64,000 nucleotides of DNA from Spirosoma sp. KCTC 42546 (GTDB taxonomy: Bacteria > Bacteroidota > Bacteroidia > Cytophagales > Spirosomataceae). Shown here one piece after another: positions 1 to 9,251 of this stretch. The notes below the pieces were generated by a model that had not been told where the DNA came from, searched no databases, and worked only from the letters and a program-made list of their open reading frames with translations. The position numbers and the translations under genes are program-made. The stretch spans positions 5,498,501 to 5,562,500 of the forward strand of contig NZ_CP041360.1 of NCBI RefSeq assembly GCF_006965485.1, given 5' to 3'. Within the stretch, counting starts at the first letter, position 1. The number at the start of each line of letters is the position of its first letter.

Positions 1-634
1 GCGCATTAATCCGGAACTCGGCCCAGCTATCTTCTTCATAAGGTGAACTTCCCTGAACGACTATATTGGGCCGAAACCGACGCATCGTTATTGGTTCAGC
101 AAGTCGTTGATTGAGGGTATCGAGCGATGCCTGCCCAATGAGCAGATAGGGATACCCATCGGCAAAGCTAACGGTATCCTCTTCGCGTGCATATTTAGGA
201 TCAACTGCCCGCTGGGTAGTTTCGGGCATAAACACTAAGCGACAAGGGGTTCCAAGCACGTTCGAAAACCATCGATCGGCTTCGGCACTTACCGTTACAG
301 CAGGTACATCGGTACTATCCCAGATACTCACTAGGATAGTTTCGGTTGGTGTTGTTACTACCAATGGCAGTTCCAGCACATCATGGGGGCGATGCCGGTG
401 CCAGATACGCAAGGTATCATCCGAAACGTCGGACCGCTGAATAGCTACATCAATAAGCGCCATCTGATGGTTAGTTCGTTGCGTCATGAATACCCACGGT
501 CCGGCGGTCCGGTTGGGTGTAACAAGCATAAACCGCCGGTCATGCCGAAACCCTTTTTCTTCAACAATAACCTCCTGCACCGAAATACCGCTCAGCGATT
601 TGATAGGATAGATATGGAGTTCAGAAATAGTCAT
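1..634 (-). CDS. MOSC domain protein, N-terminal part (cut by window edge)
   Basis: The minus-strand frame opens with ATG at 634 and stays open to base 1, so the C-terminal part lies outside the window. The visible 211 residues start MTISELHIYPIKSLSG and contain KGFRHDRRFMLV, then DGYPYLLIGQASLDTLNQRL and MRRFRPNIVVQG. This is the pattern of the MOSC N-terminal beta-barrel domain found before MOSC domains in YcbX and molybdenum cofactor sulfurase-like proteins. Proteins of this type are thought to handle sulfur on molybdenum cofactor or to act in N-hydroxylated base reduction; the exact role here cannot be told. The gene starts 22 bp after the tsaD stop on the same strand, so the two are probably cotranscribed. 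The catalytic Cys-bearing MOSC domain itself is not visible. Confidence 0.85.
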   Translation of the reverse strand, partial: MTISELHIYPIKSLSGISVQEVIVEEKGFRHDRRFMLVTPNRTAGPWVFMTQRTNHQMALIDVAIQRSDVSDDTLRIWHRHRPHDVLELPLVVTTPTETILVSIWDSTDVPAVTVSAEADRWFSNVLGTPCRLVFMPETTQRAVDPKYAREEDTVSFADGYPYLLIGQASLDTLNQRLAEPITMRRFRPNIVVQGSSPYEEDSWAEFRINA

Positions 635-656
635 AGTAGTATCTGGAACGGGAACG

Positions 657-1655
657 CTAAAAACTCATTCTCGGCATCGGGCTGACGGTTTGCGCCGTAA
701 ACTCACCTTGCTCGTATTTAAACTGAGCGGCCATTGCAATCATGGCAGCATTATCGGTACAATACTCAAATCGCGGGATATATACGTTCCAGCCTTGTTC
801 TTCACCCAATTGGGTTAAAGCGCTGCGCAATCCACTGTTCGCTGATACGCCCCCTGCAATGGCTAGCTCATGAATGCCCGTTTCCCGCACAGCCCGTTTT
901 AGTTTATTCAGCAGAATCTGAATCAGCGTATGCTGAATACTGGCACAAATATCCGCCAGATTCTCGTCAATAAAAGCAGGATTGATTTTTGTGTTATCGC
1001 GCAGGAAATACATAATGGCCGTTTTGATACCGCTGAATGAAAAATCCAGATTTGGCATCTCCCCCATCGGGAATTTGAACGCCTGTGGGTTCCCTGTCTT
1101 CGCATACTTGTCGATCAGCGGACCGCCGGGATAGGGCAACCCCAGTAGCTTAGCCGATTTATCGAAAGCTTCGCCCACGGCATCGTCCATTGTCTGGCCA
1201 ATAACCACCATGTTGAGCGGGCTATCAATGCGTACAATCTGCGTATGACCTCCACTAACCGTCAGGCATAAAAATGGAAATATTGGCTTGGGGTCCTCAA
1301 TGAAATGAGCCAATACATGCGCCTGCATATGGTTAATTTCGATGAGCGGGATGTTCAATCCAAGGGCCAGTGCTTTCGCAAAGGACGCCCCTACCAGCAG
1401 TGAGCCCAGCAAACCCGGCCCACGCGTAAAAGCAACGGCGGATAACGCATTTTTCGGTAAATTTGCGTCCAGTAATGCCCGTTCAACCACGGGTAAAATA
1501 TGCTGCTGGTGTGCTCTTGAGGCCAGTTCGGGAACAACGCCCCCGTATTGCTCGTGAATTAACTGGGTGGCAATTACGTTCGACAAAATATGCCCGTTGA
1601 CTAAAACAGCCGCCGAGGTTTCGTCGCAGGAAGATTCAATGGCTAAAATATTCAC
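657..1655 (-). CDS. tsaD: tRNA N6-adenosine threonylcarbamoyltransferase TsaD
   Basis: 332 residues, the normal length for TsaD (Gcp/YgjD). The enzyme transfers the threonylcarbamoyl group from threonylcarbamoyl-AMP to A37 of ANN-decoding tRNAs, working in the cytoplasm with TsaB and TsaE. The N-terminal ASKHA signature NILAIESSCDETSAAV is intact. The metal-binding pair lies in INHMQAH (H109 and H113), with GGHTQ and the later DDAVGEAFDK, GLPYPGG and GGVSAN motifs all present. The start is ATG at 1655. It lies divergent from the TamB-like gene, with 132 bp between them. Confident call. Confidence 0.97.
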   Translation of the reverse strand: MNILAIESSCDETSAAVLVNGHILSNVIATQLIHEQYGGVVPELASRAHQQHILPVVERALLDANLPKNALSAVAFTRGPGLLGSLLVGASFAKALALGLNIPLIEINHMQAHVLAHFIEDPKPIFPFLCLTVSGGHTQIVRIDSPLNMVVIGQTMDDAVGEAFDKSAKLLGLPYPGGPLIDKYAKTGNPQAFKFPMGEMPNLDFSFSGIKTAIMYFLRDNTKINPAFIDENLADICASIQHTLIQILLNKLKRAVRETGIHELAIAGGVSANSGLRSALTQLGEEQGWNVYIPRFEYCTDNAAMIAMAAQFKYEQGEFTAQTVSPMPRMSF

Positions 1656-1787
1656 GTTGCAAAACTAATGGATAATGATTTCTCCCAGAATAGACAATGG
1701 AAGTTGTGACTAAACCGTTCCCTCAGATAGTAGTCTAATCTGCATTCCATTTCGTTATTCACTGTATCTTAGGTCTTTCCGCACTGG

Positions 1788-4700
1788 ATGCGTCAGTTTT
1801 TCGCCATATTCCTCAAAACACTACTCTACCTCGTGCTGACGGTATTGGTAGCGGCATTGGGGGTTTTACTGAGCCTGCAACTGCCAGCAGTACAAACACG
1901 GCTGGCCCAGAAAGGGGCCGAATGGCTCTCCTCAAAACTGCTCTTTCCCGTTGATATTGAGGGAGTTTCGATCAAATGGTTCGATTCAATAACCCTCGAG
2001 AAGCTCACGATCAAGGATTATCAGGGCCGACCCATGATTCGAGTCGGGCGGCTGGATGCCGATTATAATCTCCGGCATCTCCTCGATTCATCGGCTCATA
2101 ACATCCATATTGACGAAATTGTATTGTATCGGCCCGACGTTCAGATGATTAAAAATCCGAAGAACGGCGACACGAACCTCGACGATTTTATTGCCCGCAT
2201 TGAGCAGCTAACCTCCGATCCGACCAAACCCAGCATACCGAATCAGAATGTTCCGTTTACGGTTGGTCATATTCATTTAGTTGATGGTGCATACACGCTC
2301 GAAGACCCACGCGAGCCGTTTATGCACGACAAGAAAAGCTTCGATCATAACCATTTCACCCTCCAGCATCTGACGGCTGAGGTCAGTAATTTTTTAGTTC
2401 TGGGGGATACTATTGCGTTTAATGCCAAGGGGCTATCGGGAATAGACCGCGATTCCCGGATAAAAATCAGGCAGTTGGATACGCACTTTCTCTACTGCAA
2501 TACCAAAATGGAGCTGGCCCAACTGTACGCCCACATTGGCAACTCCATCATTCGGAATGAGCTAATATTTAACTACGATAAACCGTCGGCATTTGGCGAT
2601 TTCAACAGCCGGGTGCTTATGCAGGCCCGCTTCCGGGACAGCCAGGTACAATCTGCCGATCTGGGTTATTTTTCGGATTACCTCCGCGGTCTTAAGGAAA
2701 CCTGGTCATTAACGACCAACTTTACCGGAACAGTCAATGACTTCCGGCTCCGCAATACCGATCTTCGATTTGGTATCAATGGACGTAGTCGCTTAACCGG
2801 CGACATTGCCTGGAAGGGATTGCCCGATATGGATAAAACCACGGTCAATTTTGCTTTTACGCCTTCCGTGGTTAACATGGCCGATATTCGGCAATACTAT
2901 CCCGATTCGTCGTTTAATAAAACTATCCAGAAACTGGGGACAGCTTCCTTTGCGGCCACCTTTATTGGTGCCTTCGATGATTTCAAAACCAAAGGAACCT
3001 TCAAAACCAATATTGGTAACGTAACCGGCGATATAGCCCTAAAGCTGGCCACTAAGACTGAACAGACAACCTACACGGCAAATCTAAAGGCCGAAAATCT
3101 TGACCTTGGCCAACTGATCGACCAGCCCGATGAATTTGGGAAACTCGATGGCGAAGGGCGAATTACAGGTAAAGGCACTGATTTAAAACGGGCAGATATT
3201 GACTTCGATGGTCAATTTGGACGCTTTAGCTGGCAACGCTACGCTTATCAGCATGTGGCAGCGCATGGAAATTTACAGAAAGGTCTTTTTCAGGGGAAAC
3301 TGAACATCAACGACCCGAATCTGGCCTTTGATCTCGATGGCGAATTCAAGTTGAGTGGCCCCAAAAACCATTACGACCTCCGGGGAAACGTCCAACACGC
3401 CGATTTGCGTGCGTTGGGGTATCTGACTGATTCATTGGTTGTTAAAACAGCGTTGGATGTTCAACTGGAAGGCCGAACGCTGGATGATATCGTAGGAAAG
3501 GCCTTGTTTACGAACGCAGCACTCAGCCTGAACAAACGAAACATTACTGTTGATAAGCTTACCCTCCTATCGTCTATTGAACAACGCACAGGAAGCTCTC
3601 CTGACTCATCGGGTACCCAACGCTATTTCGATCTTGATTCCGACTTTTTGACGACTCGCTTACAGGGCGATTTTCAGCCCCAACGCACCATTGACGACCT
3701 GACCCGGCTAGTACGTGAGTACGAACTTCATTTTAAAGGGGATGCGGCCGGGATGAAGATCTATTACGAACAGAAACGAAAGGCAGCCATGCGTCTTGCC
3801 GGGCGTAAGGGCACTGTTCAGCCCGTTCGCTATGGAGTCGATTACCAGATCATCACAAAGAACAGTGCACCGCTACTAGCTTTTTTAGGTTCATCGGATT
3901 ATATAGCCCCATCCACCCGAATTGAAGGCCGGTTTACGGAAGACAATACCTCTTTTCTGACAGGAACCGTTAAAACAGACTCATTACGGCTTGGGAAAGT
4001 TAGTTTTGGTCCAAGCGATCTTGATCTGACGACCTCTAAGTTTACGTACGGCGAGGAAGTGCTGGCATCGGCCATTATTTCATCGAAACGACAGTTATTT
4101 AGTTCCGTTCTGCCAACTCGCAATCTCCAGATCGAAGCCTCCTGGGATGTTGATCATATTGACTTCACAAGCGATATTGAGCAGGCTGACAGCAGCGGGC
4201 GCTTTACCAATCGTGCCGACCTCAATGGCGAATTACGGTTTAAGGGAGATGCCATTGATCTTACCTTCCGTCAGTCGAAAATACGGGTTCTGGATGGCGA
4301 CTGGACGCTCAACCCGGAAAGTCTGATCCGGAAAGTCGGGGATGAATACACCATCCGAAACCTATCGTTGCTGAATGAGAATCAATTGATTCAGGCATCG
4401 GGAAAAATCTCGCCCGACTCTGTGGAGAATCTCCATGTCGAAGCGCAGAACTTCCTGCTGGCATCGTTAAATTCGGTATTGAATACAACCCTCGGCGGCA
4501 CGCTGAATGGCTCACTGGCTGTACGCAATCTGTACAACACCCCAATTGTGGAAAGTGCCCTGTCGCTTCGGGCCCTGTCGTATCAAAACTCATTGATCGG
4601 CGATGTTCGCGGTCAGGGTGAATGGGATCAGCAAACCCAGCGGCTCAACGTAAATGCCAGCGTGAATCGAAATGGGTCCGATGTGGTAACCTTACTGGGA

Positions 4701-6473
4701 ACGTACGCCCCCCAATTAAAGACCAACCCGCTGGCGCTCAAAGCCAACGTCAATAACGCCGATTTAAGCTTACTGGAGCCCTTTACCATCGGGCTATTCT
4801 CGAACCTAGGCGGTATTGCCAGTGGAATCATTAGCGTTACGGGTAAACCTGCCGTACCGGTTCTAAAAGGTGAAGTGGCCATCCAGGGCGGACATGGGCG
4901 ATTCGATTACCTGAAGGCTGATTTCGCGTTTGATGATAAAATCTATTTTGGCGAAAACGAGATTATTACCCGGCAATTGATTCTACGGGACCCCCAGGGT
5001 AATACCGCCCAATTGCGAGGGGGTGTTTATCATGATGGATTCCGAAGTTTTACCCTGGGTTTCGACGCGGATTTCAAGAATTTCAAGATCATGAATACCG
5101 TTGCCAAAGACAACGATGCCTTTTATGGACAAGCCGTTGTAACAGGTAAAGCCGAACTGTATGGGCCAACGGATAACCTGACGATCCGGGCCAACGTAGC
5201 CAGCAATAAAGGAACCCGAATTTACATTCCTCTCGACGGAGCAACAACGGTAGCCGCTGATGATCAGATTCGGTTCGTTAATCTAAGCACAGGCAAACCG
5301 ACTAGCCAGACGGCTAATCAAGCCAATAATCAGTCGGAAGGAGAGATTGATCTATCCCGAATTCAGATGGATTTCAACTTCGATATTACGCCCGATGCGT
5401 ATTGCGAGATCCAGTTAGATCGCCAAACCGGCGACATTATCAAAGCCTACGGTCAGGGGCGGATTGCCATGAAGGTGGATACCAAAGGCGACTTCACCAT
5501 GACGGGTAACTACGAAATCCAGAAGGGAGATTACACCTTTACGTTCCAGAATATCATTAACAAACGGTTTCAAATTCGGCCCAACAGTCGTATTACCTGG
5601 ACGGGCGATCCCTATGGTGCTTTGCTCGACGTAACAGCAGCCTATACCCAGTACACCTCGCTGGCTCCTTTGTTAGCTACCCAGAAAACCACGGCTGACC
5701 AGACCCGCCGGTATCCCGTTGACCTGGTCATCAAACTAACGGGTGAGCTGGGTAGTCCGGCAATCAGCTACGACCTCGACATTAAAGAATACCCCTCTTC
5801 CTCTGATTTCCGGCAGGCCGTAACGGCCTTCGAGTCACGGATTCAGAGCAACGATCAGGAACTGACCCGACAGGTAAGTAGCGTGTTGTTATTCAACCAG
5901 CTTCTGTCCGAAGGCACCAGCCTGTTCGAACAGGGTCAGGTGAATACGGGAGTCGCCAACAGTGTAAGTGAACTACTGTCTAATCAGATCAGCCGCCTGG
6001 CTTCTAATCTCAACGAGAACTTAGATGTAGGCGTGTCATTTGGTGGATTTACGAGTGGTACCCAAAACGAAAACCTGCTTAATAACCTCCAGCTACGGTT
6101 TTCCTACAGGCTGCTTAATGACCGGTTGCGGATCAGTCGCGATGGCGGGTTCACGTATGGACAAAGCCAATACAATGCGGCTAGTTTACTTGGCGAGTGG
6201 ACCCTTGAGTATTTTATTACGCCTGATGGCCATTTGCGCGCCAAAGTGTACAATCGCAATCAGCAGAGTATCCTGGGTCAGTATAACCTGACCAGCACCA
6301 TCACAACCGGTGGGGGTGTCAGCTTGCTGTATACCCGTTCGTTCAATCACATTTTTGGTGGCAAACGCACAACGCCGGGTCTGGTTCCTCCAACGCCAAC
6401 GCCTTCTGATGCGCCAGCCCCAACCGCACCTGGCTCTACAACAACGTTGAATACGGCAAAGGGAACATTTTAA
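1788..6473 (+). CDS. TamB-like translocation/assembly module protein
   Basis: 1561 residues. An N-terminal hydrophobic segment (about residues 9-31) would anchor it in the inner membrane. The rest is a long run of beta-rich repeats, with an AsmA-like N-terminal part, and the last roughly 400 residues resemble the TamB (DUF490) C-terminal domain, including the stretch from QMDFNFDITPDAYCEIQLD to ITWTGDPYGALLDVTA. TamB-type proteins span the periplasm and are linked to outer-membrane protein assembly or bulk lipid transport between the membranes. The extreme C-terminus is a Pro/Thr-rich tail (PPTPTPSDAPAPTAPG). No BamA-like TamA partner is seen next to it. The start ATG at 1788 leaves room for a divergent promoter from tsaD. 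Confidence 0.9.
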   Translation: MRQFFAIFLKTLLYLVLTVLVAALGVLLSLQLPAVQTRLAQKGAEWLSSKLLFPVDIEGVSIKWFDSITLEKLTIKDYQGRPMIRVGRLDADYNLRHLLDSSAHNIHIDEIVLYRPDVQMIKNPKNGDTNLDDFIARIEQLTSDPTKPSIPNQNVPFTVGHIHLVDGAYTLEDPREPFMHDKKSFDHNHFTLQHLTAEVSNFLVLGDTIAFNAKGLSGIDRDSRIKIRQLDTHFLYCNTKMELAQLYAHIGNSIIRNELIFNYDKPSAFGDFNSRVLMQARFRDSQVQSADLGYFSDYLRGLKETWSLTTNFTGTVNDFRLRNTDLRFGINGRSRLTGDIAWKGLPDMDKTTVNFAFTPSVVNMADIRQYYPDSSFNKTIQKLGTASFAATFIGAFDDFKTKGTFKTNIGNVTGDIALKLATKTEQTTYTANLKAENLDLGQLIDQPDEFGKLDGEGRITGKGTDLKRADIDFDGQFGRFSWQRYAYQHVAAHGNLQKGLFQGKLNINDPNLAFDLDGEFKLSGPKNHYDLRGNVQHADLRALGYLTDSLVVKTALDVQLEGRTLDDIVGKALFTNAALSLNKRNITVDKLTLLSSIEQRTGSSPDSSGTQRYFDLDSDFLTTRLQGDFQPQRTIDDLTRLVREYELHFKGDAAGMKIYYEQKRKAAMRLAGRKGTVQPVRYGVDYQIITKNSAPLLAFLGSSDYIAPSTRIEGRFTEDNTSFLTGTVKTDSLRLGKVSFGPSDLDLTTSKFTYGEEVLASAIISSKRQLFSSVLPTRNLQIEASWDVDHIDFTSDIEQADSSGRFTNRADLNGELRFKGDAIDLTFRQSKIRVLDGDWTLNPESLIRKVGDEYTIRNLSLLNENQLIQASGKISPDSVENLHVEAQNFLLASLNSVLNTTLGGTLNGSLAVRNLYNTPIVESALSLRALSYQNSLIGDVRGQGEWDQQTQRLNVNASVNRNGSDVVTLLGTYAPQLKTNPLALKANVNNADLSLLEPFTIGLFSNLGGIASGIISVTGKPAVPVLKGEVAIQGGHGRFDYLKADFAFDDKIYFGENEIITRQLILRDPQGNTAQLRGGVYHDGFRSFTLGFDADFKNFKIMNTVAKDNDAFYGQAVVTGKAELYGPTDNLTIRANVASNKGTRIYIPLDGATTVAADDQIRFVNLSTGKPTSQTANQANNQSEGEIDLSRIQMDFNFDITPDAYCEIQLDRQTGDIIKAYGQGRIAMKVDTKGDFTMTGNYEIQKGDYTFTFQNIINKRFQIRPNSRITWTGDPYGALLDVTAAYTQYTSLAPLLATQKTTADQTRRYPVDLVIKLTGELGSPAISYDLDIKEYPSSSDFRQAVTAFESRIQSNDQELTRQVSSVLLFNQLLSEGTSLFEQGQVNTGVANSVSELLSNQISRLASNLNENLDVGVSFGGFTSGTQNENLLNNLQLRFSYRLLNDRLRISRDGGFTYGQSQYNAASLLGEWTLEYFITPDGHLRAKVYNRNQQSILGQYNLTSTITTGGGVSLLYTRSFNHIFGGKRTTPGLVPPTPTPSDAPAPTAPGSTTTLNTAKGTF

Positions 6474-6552
6474 TAACTAGTCAGCCTAAGGCCATAAACA
6501 GGGTAAAAATTGCATTTCCCGCCTTTGTTGAGAGAACCCCTTTACAATCCGT

Positions 6553-7617
6553 ATGTATTTTCTGAAGCGTCTACTGGTTATCGGTTTGCTCCTGATTTCC
6601 GGTCCCACACTGTTAGCCCAGCAGCGAACGTTTACGAATCCTATTAAAAACTCGGGACCCGACCCCTGGGTGTTACAAAAAGACGGCTGGTATTATTACA
6701 TGAATACTACCGGCCAGAACCTGACCCTCTGGAAGACCCGGAATATAGCTGATCTGGCTACCGCCGAACATAAAGTTATTTATACGCCACCTGCCGGGCA
6801 ACCCTATTCCCGGGAATTATGGGCACCCGAAATTCACTCATTTGTTGGGGACCGGGGCAACGCTCGCTGGTACATCTACTTCTCCGCAGATTCACTTAAT
6901 AATTTATCGCACCGAGTCTGGGTACTGGAAAACTCCTCCCCTGATCCTATGCAGGGTGAGTGGGTCATGAAAGGCAAAATCGGCGATCCGGGAAATCACT
7001 GGGAGATCGACATGTCCGTGATTGACTACAACGGGCAGCTCTATGCCGCCTGGTCAGGCTGGGAAGGAACAACCAACGGGCGGCAGGACATCTATCTGGC
7101 CCGGCTCAAAAACCCCTGGACCATTGACGGTGATCGCGTTAAAATTTCCCAGCCCGATCAGCCGTGGGAACAGCATGGCGATGTCCCACAAGCCTGGCAG
7201 AAAAACGGCGAGGTTCCTAAAATCTACGTCAACGAAGGGCCTGAATTTCTACGCCATGATAACAAACTGTTCATCGTGTATTCGGCCAATGCCTGCTGGC
7301 TCGACTACTGTCTCGGCCTGTTGACCTATACCGGGAAGGGGGATCTGCTCGACGCCAGAAACTGGGTAAAAAGTCCCAGCCCCGTTTTCACACAGGCCCC
7401 CGAAAATGGTGTGTGGGCACCCGGTCATGGTGGGTTTTTCCGCTCGACCGATGGCAAGCAGGACTGGATGATTTATCACGCCAACCCATCCGCAACAGAC
7501 GGCTGTGGCAACAAACGCGCTCCCCACATTCAACCCTTTACCTGGAATACCGACGGTTCACCTAATTTTGGTAAACCAATGCCTAAAACGCCCATGCCTG
7601 TCCCTTCCGAACAATAA
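6553..7617 (+). CDS. Secreted glycoside hydrolase, family 43-like
   Basis: 354 residues. The signal peptide is the first 22-23 residues (MYFLKRLLVIGLLLISGPTLLAQ). The five-bladed propeller family GH43 is supported by the catalytic pattern: general base Asp in SGPDPWVLQ, pKa-modulating Asp in HWEIDMSVIDYNGQLYAAWSG, and general acid Glu in VNEGPEFLRHDNKLFIVYSA, each followed by the usual aromatic strands. GH43 enzymes are mostly arabinofuranosidases, xylosidases or arabinanases, so plant hemicellulose or arabinan is the probable substrate. It is followed 51 bp later by a GH5-like enzyme on the same strand, suggesting a shared polysaccharide-degradation role. The exact substrate cannot be read from the sequence. 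Confidence 0.9.
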   Translation: MYFLKRLLVIGLLLISGPTLLAQQRTFTNPIKNSGPDPWVLQKDGWYYYMNTTGQNLTLWKTRNIADLATAEHKVIYTPPAGQPYSRELWAPEIHSFVGDRGNARWYIYFSADSLNNLSHRVWVLENSSPDPMQGEWVMKGKIGDPGNHWEIDMSVIDYNGQLYAAWSGWEGTTNGRQDIYLARLKNPWTIDGDRVKISQPDQPWEQHGDVPQAWQKNGEVPKIYVNEGPEFLRHDNKLFIVYSANACWLDYCLGLLTYTGKGDLLDARNWVKSPSPVFTQAPENGVWAPGHGGFFRSTDGKQDWMIYHANPSATDGCGNKRAPHIQPFTWNTDGSPNFGKPMPKTPMPVPSEQ

Positions 7618-7668
7618 CATCGACTCCCTTGTCCTTCACGCAGTATTTACCATTTTCAATTTCCATTT

Positions 7669-8817
7669 ATGAAGCGTTTATCGTTTGTCGTTCTTTTACT
7701 CATTTCCACGATTTCTCTGGCTCAGCCAGGTTCTGCCCCTAATCGCTGGCCAGCCGCTAAGGCCAATGCCTGGTATGCTAAAGAGCCCTTTCTGGTCGGT
7801 TCCAATTACGCCCCTGCCAATGCTATCAACGAACTCGAAATGTTTCAGGCCGACAGTTTCGATCCGGCAACGATTGATAAAGAATTGGCCATGGCCGAAG
7901 GCATTGGCATGAATACCATGCGTGTGTTTCTGCACGATCTGCTCTGGCAGGACCCGGCCGGTTTCACCAAACGGCTCGACCAGTTTCTGACCATCTGCGC
8001 CAAACACAAAATCCGGCCTATGCTGGTATTATTTGATTCATGCTGGGACCCAACTCCGAAACTGGGCAAACAGCACGAACCAACACCAGGCATTCATAAC
8101 TCGGGCTGGTTACAAAGTCCCGGCGCTGCGGCTCTGACCGATGTTTCGCAATACCCACGCCTGGAAGCTTACGTAAAAGGAGTTGTGGGCGCTTTCAAGA
8201 ATGATAACCGGATTCTGGCGTGGGATACCTGGAACGAGCCGGATAACGCAAATGACAATAGCTACGGCCAAAATCACACGATTAAGACTGAAGTGCCGAA
8301 AGAACGGAAAATAGCCATTATCACCAACCTGTTACCGCATGTATTCCAATGGGCACGGGCAGCCGGTGCCACGCAACCCCTCACCTCTGGTGTCTGGATC
8401 TATCGTAGTCCTGATGATTGGCAGAATTCAGCCAAATGGACGCCCATGGAAAAAGTACAGTTCGACAACTCCGACATCATTACGTTCCATCAGTATTCAA
8501 AACCCGAAGACCTGGAAAAAGTAATCCCTGCGCTTAAAACCTTTGGCCGCCCGGTTATTTGCACGGAATACATGGCTCGTGGTGTCAACAGCAAATTTCA
8601 GACGCACCTGCCTATAGCGAAGAAAGCCAAAGTCGGCATGATCAACTGGGGCTTTGTAGCGGGTAAAACACAAACCTTCCTACCCTGGGATAGCTGGCAG
8701 AAGCCCTACGTAAACGGTCGTGAGCCCGCCATCTGGTTCCACGAGGTGTTCAAACAGGACGGCACACCTGTCGATCCGGCGGAAGTAGCAGCCATAAGGC
8801 AGGCTACCGGAAACTAA
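7669..8817 (+). CDS. Secreted cellulase-type glycoside hydrolase (GH5-like, clan A)
   Basis: 382 residues with a signal peptide (MKRLSFVVLLLISTISLAQ). The TIM-barrel retaining glycosidase pattern is present: acid/base Glu in ILAWDTWNEPDN, nucleophile Glu in RPVICTEYMARG, and conserved aromatic and His residues in DIITFHQYSKPEDL and MINWGFVAGKTQTF. The family is close to cellulase or mannanase-like proteins of Bacteroidota that are often annotated as 1,4-beta-xylanase; the substrate is uncertain. It probably shares a transcript with the preceding GH43 gene. Confidence 0.9.
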   Translation: MKRLSFVVLLLISTISLAQPGSAPNRWPAAKANAWYAKEPFLVGSNYAPANAINELEMFQADSFDPATIDKELAMAEGIGMNTMRVFLHDLLWQDPAGFTKRLDQFLTICAKHKIRPMLVLFDSCWDPTPKLGKQHEPTPGIHNSGWLQSPGAAALTDVSQYPRLEAYVKGVVGAFKNDNRILAWDTWNEPDNANDNSYGQNHTIKTEVPKERKIAIITNLLPHVFQWARAAGATQPLTSGVWIYRSPDDWQNSAKWTPMEKVQFDNSDIITFHQYSKPEDLEKVIPALKTFGRPVICTEYMARGVNSKFQTHLPIAKKAKVGMINWGFVAGKTQTFLPWDSWQKPYVNGREPAIWFHEVFKQDGTPVDPAEVAAIRQATGN

Positions 8818-8907
8818 TTGATAAAAATTTAACAGAACAAACCAGTTGATTACCAACGGGTATACGTATTGTATCGACTACCAATCACATTTTTTTTCGT
8901 CAGTCGC

Positions 8908-8938
8908 TTGCATGGAATAGCCTGAAACCCTACTTTTG
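8908..8938 (+). promoter_or_regulatory. Bacteroidota-type promoter for the tRNA-Asp gene
   Basis: TTG at 8908-8910, a 20-nt spacer, then TACTTTTG at 8931-8938. This fits the Bacteroidota consensus (-33 TTG/TTTG, -7 TAnnTTTG) and would start transcription about 40 nt before the tRNA. Confidence 0.65.
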
Positions 8939-8985
8939 TGCCACGATAAAGGAAGACGGCAACGTTGACCAGAAGTCAAAAAGTT

Positions 8986-9062
8986 GGTTCGGTAGTTCAG
9001 TTGGTTAGAATACCTGCCTGTCACGCAGGGGGTCGCGGGTTCGAGCCCCGTCCGGACCGCCA
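8986..9062 (+). tRNA. tRNA-Asp (anticodon GTC)
   Basis: A full cloverleaf can be drawn. The acceptor stem pairs GGTTCGG (8986-8992) with CCGGACC (9052-9058), with one G-U pair. The anticodon stem CCTGC/GCAGG flanks GTC at 9020-9022, and the T arm is GCGGG-TTCGAGC-CCCGT. The discriminator is G9059, and CCA is encoded at 9060-9062. The 3' end contains the attachment core of the integrated element, so the last bases, including the encoded CA, come from the element rather than the original chromosome. Confidence 0.97.
9047..9060. other. attL core of the integrated element
   Basis: CCCGTCCGGACCGC at the 3' end of tRNA-Asp recurs exactly at 30904-30917. Upstream, AG matches too, with one mismatch before the core (16 of 17). 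The integrase gene lies right next to it, as is usual for tRNA-targeting tyrosine recombinases. Confidence 0.9.
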
Positions 9063-9071
9063 AAGTTTGCG

Positions 9072-9117
9072 AAAAGCCCCTGTAAGTCAATCACTTACAG
9101 GGGCTTTTGCTTTTTTG
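9072..9117 (+). terminator. Strong intrinsic terminator just inside attL
   Basis: A perfect 16-bp stem (AAAAGCCCCTGTAAGT, 9072-9087, with its complement at 9093-9108) closes a 5-nt loop and is followed by GCTTTTTTG. It would stop the tRNA transcript before it enters the integrase gene. Confidence 0.9.
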
Positions 9118-9251
9118 TGGGCTTGCTTATAATGCTCGTTTGTGTCGTTAGAACTTGTTAGGTCTTTCTGGGTATGCTACTCAAACAGAACCCGTTTTAT
9201 ATCGCACCTATCCCGCTATGTTTGATGCCATTAGCACTAAACAAGCGAATT

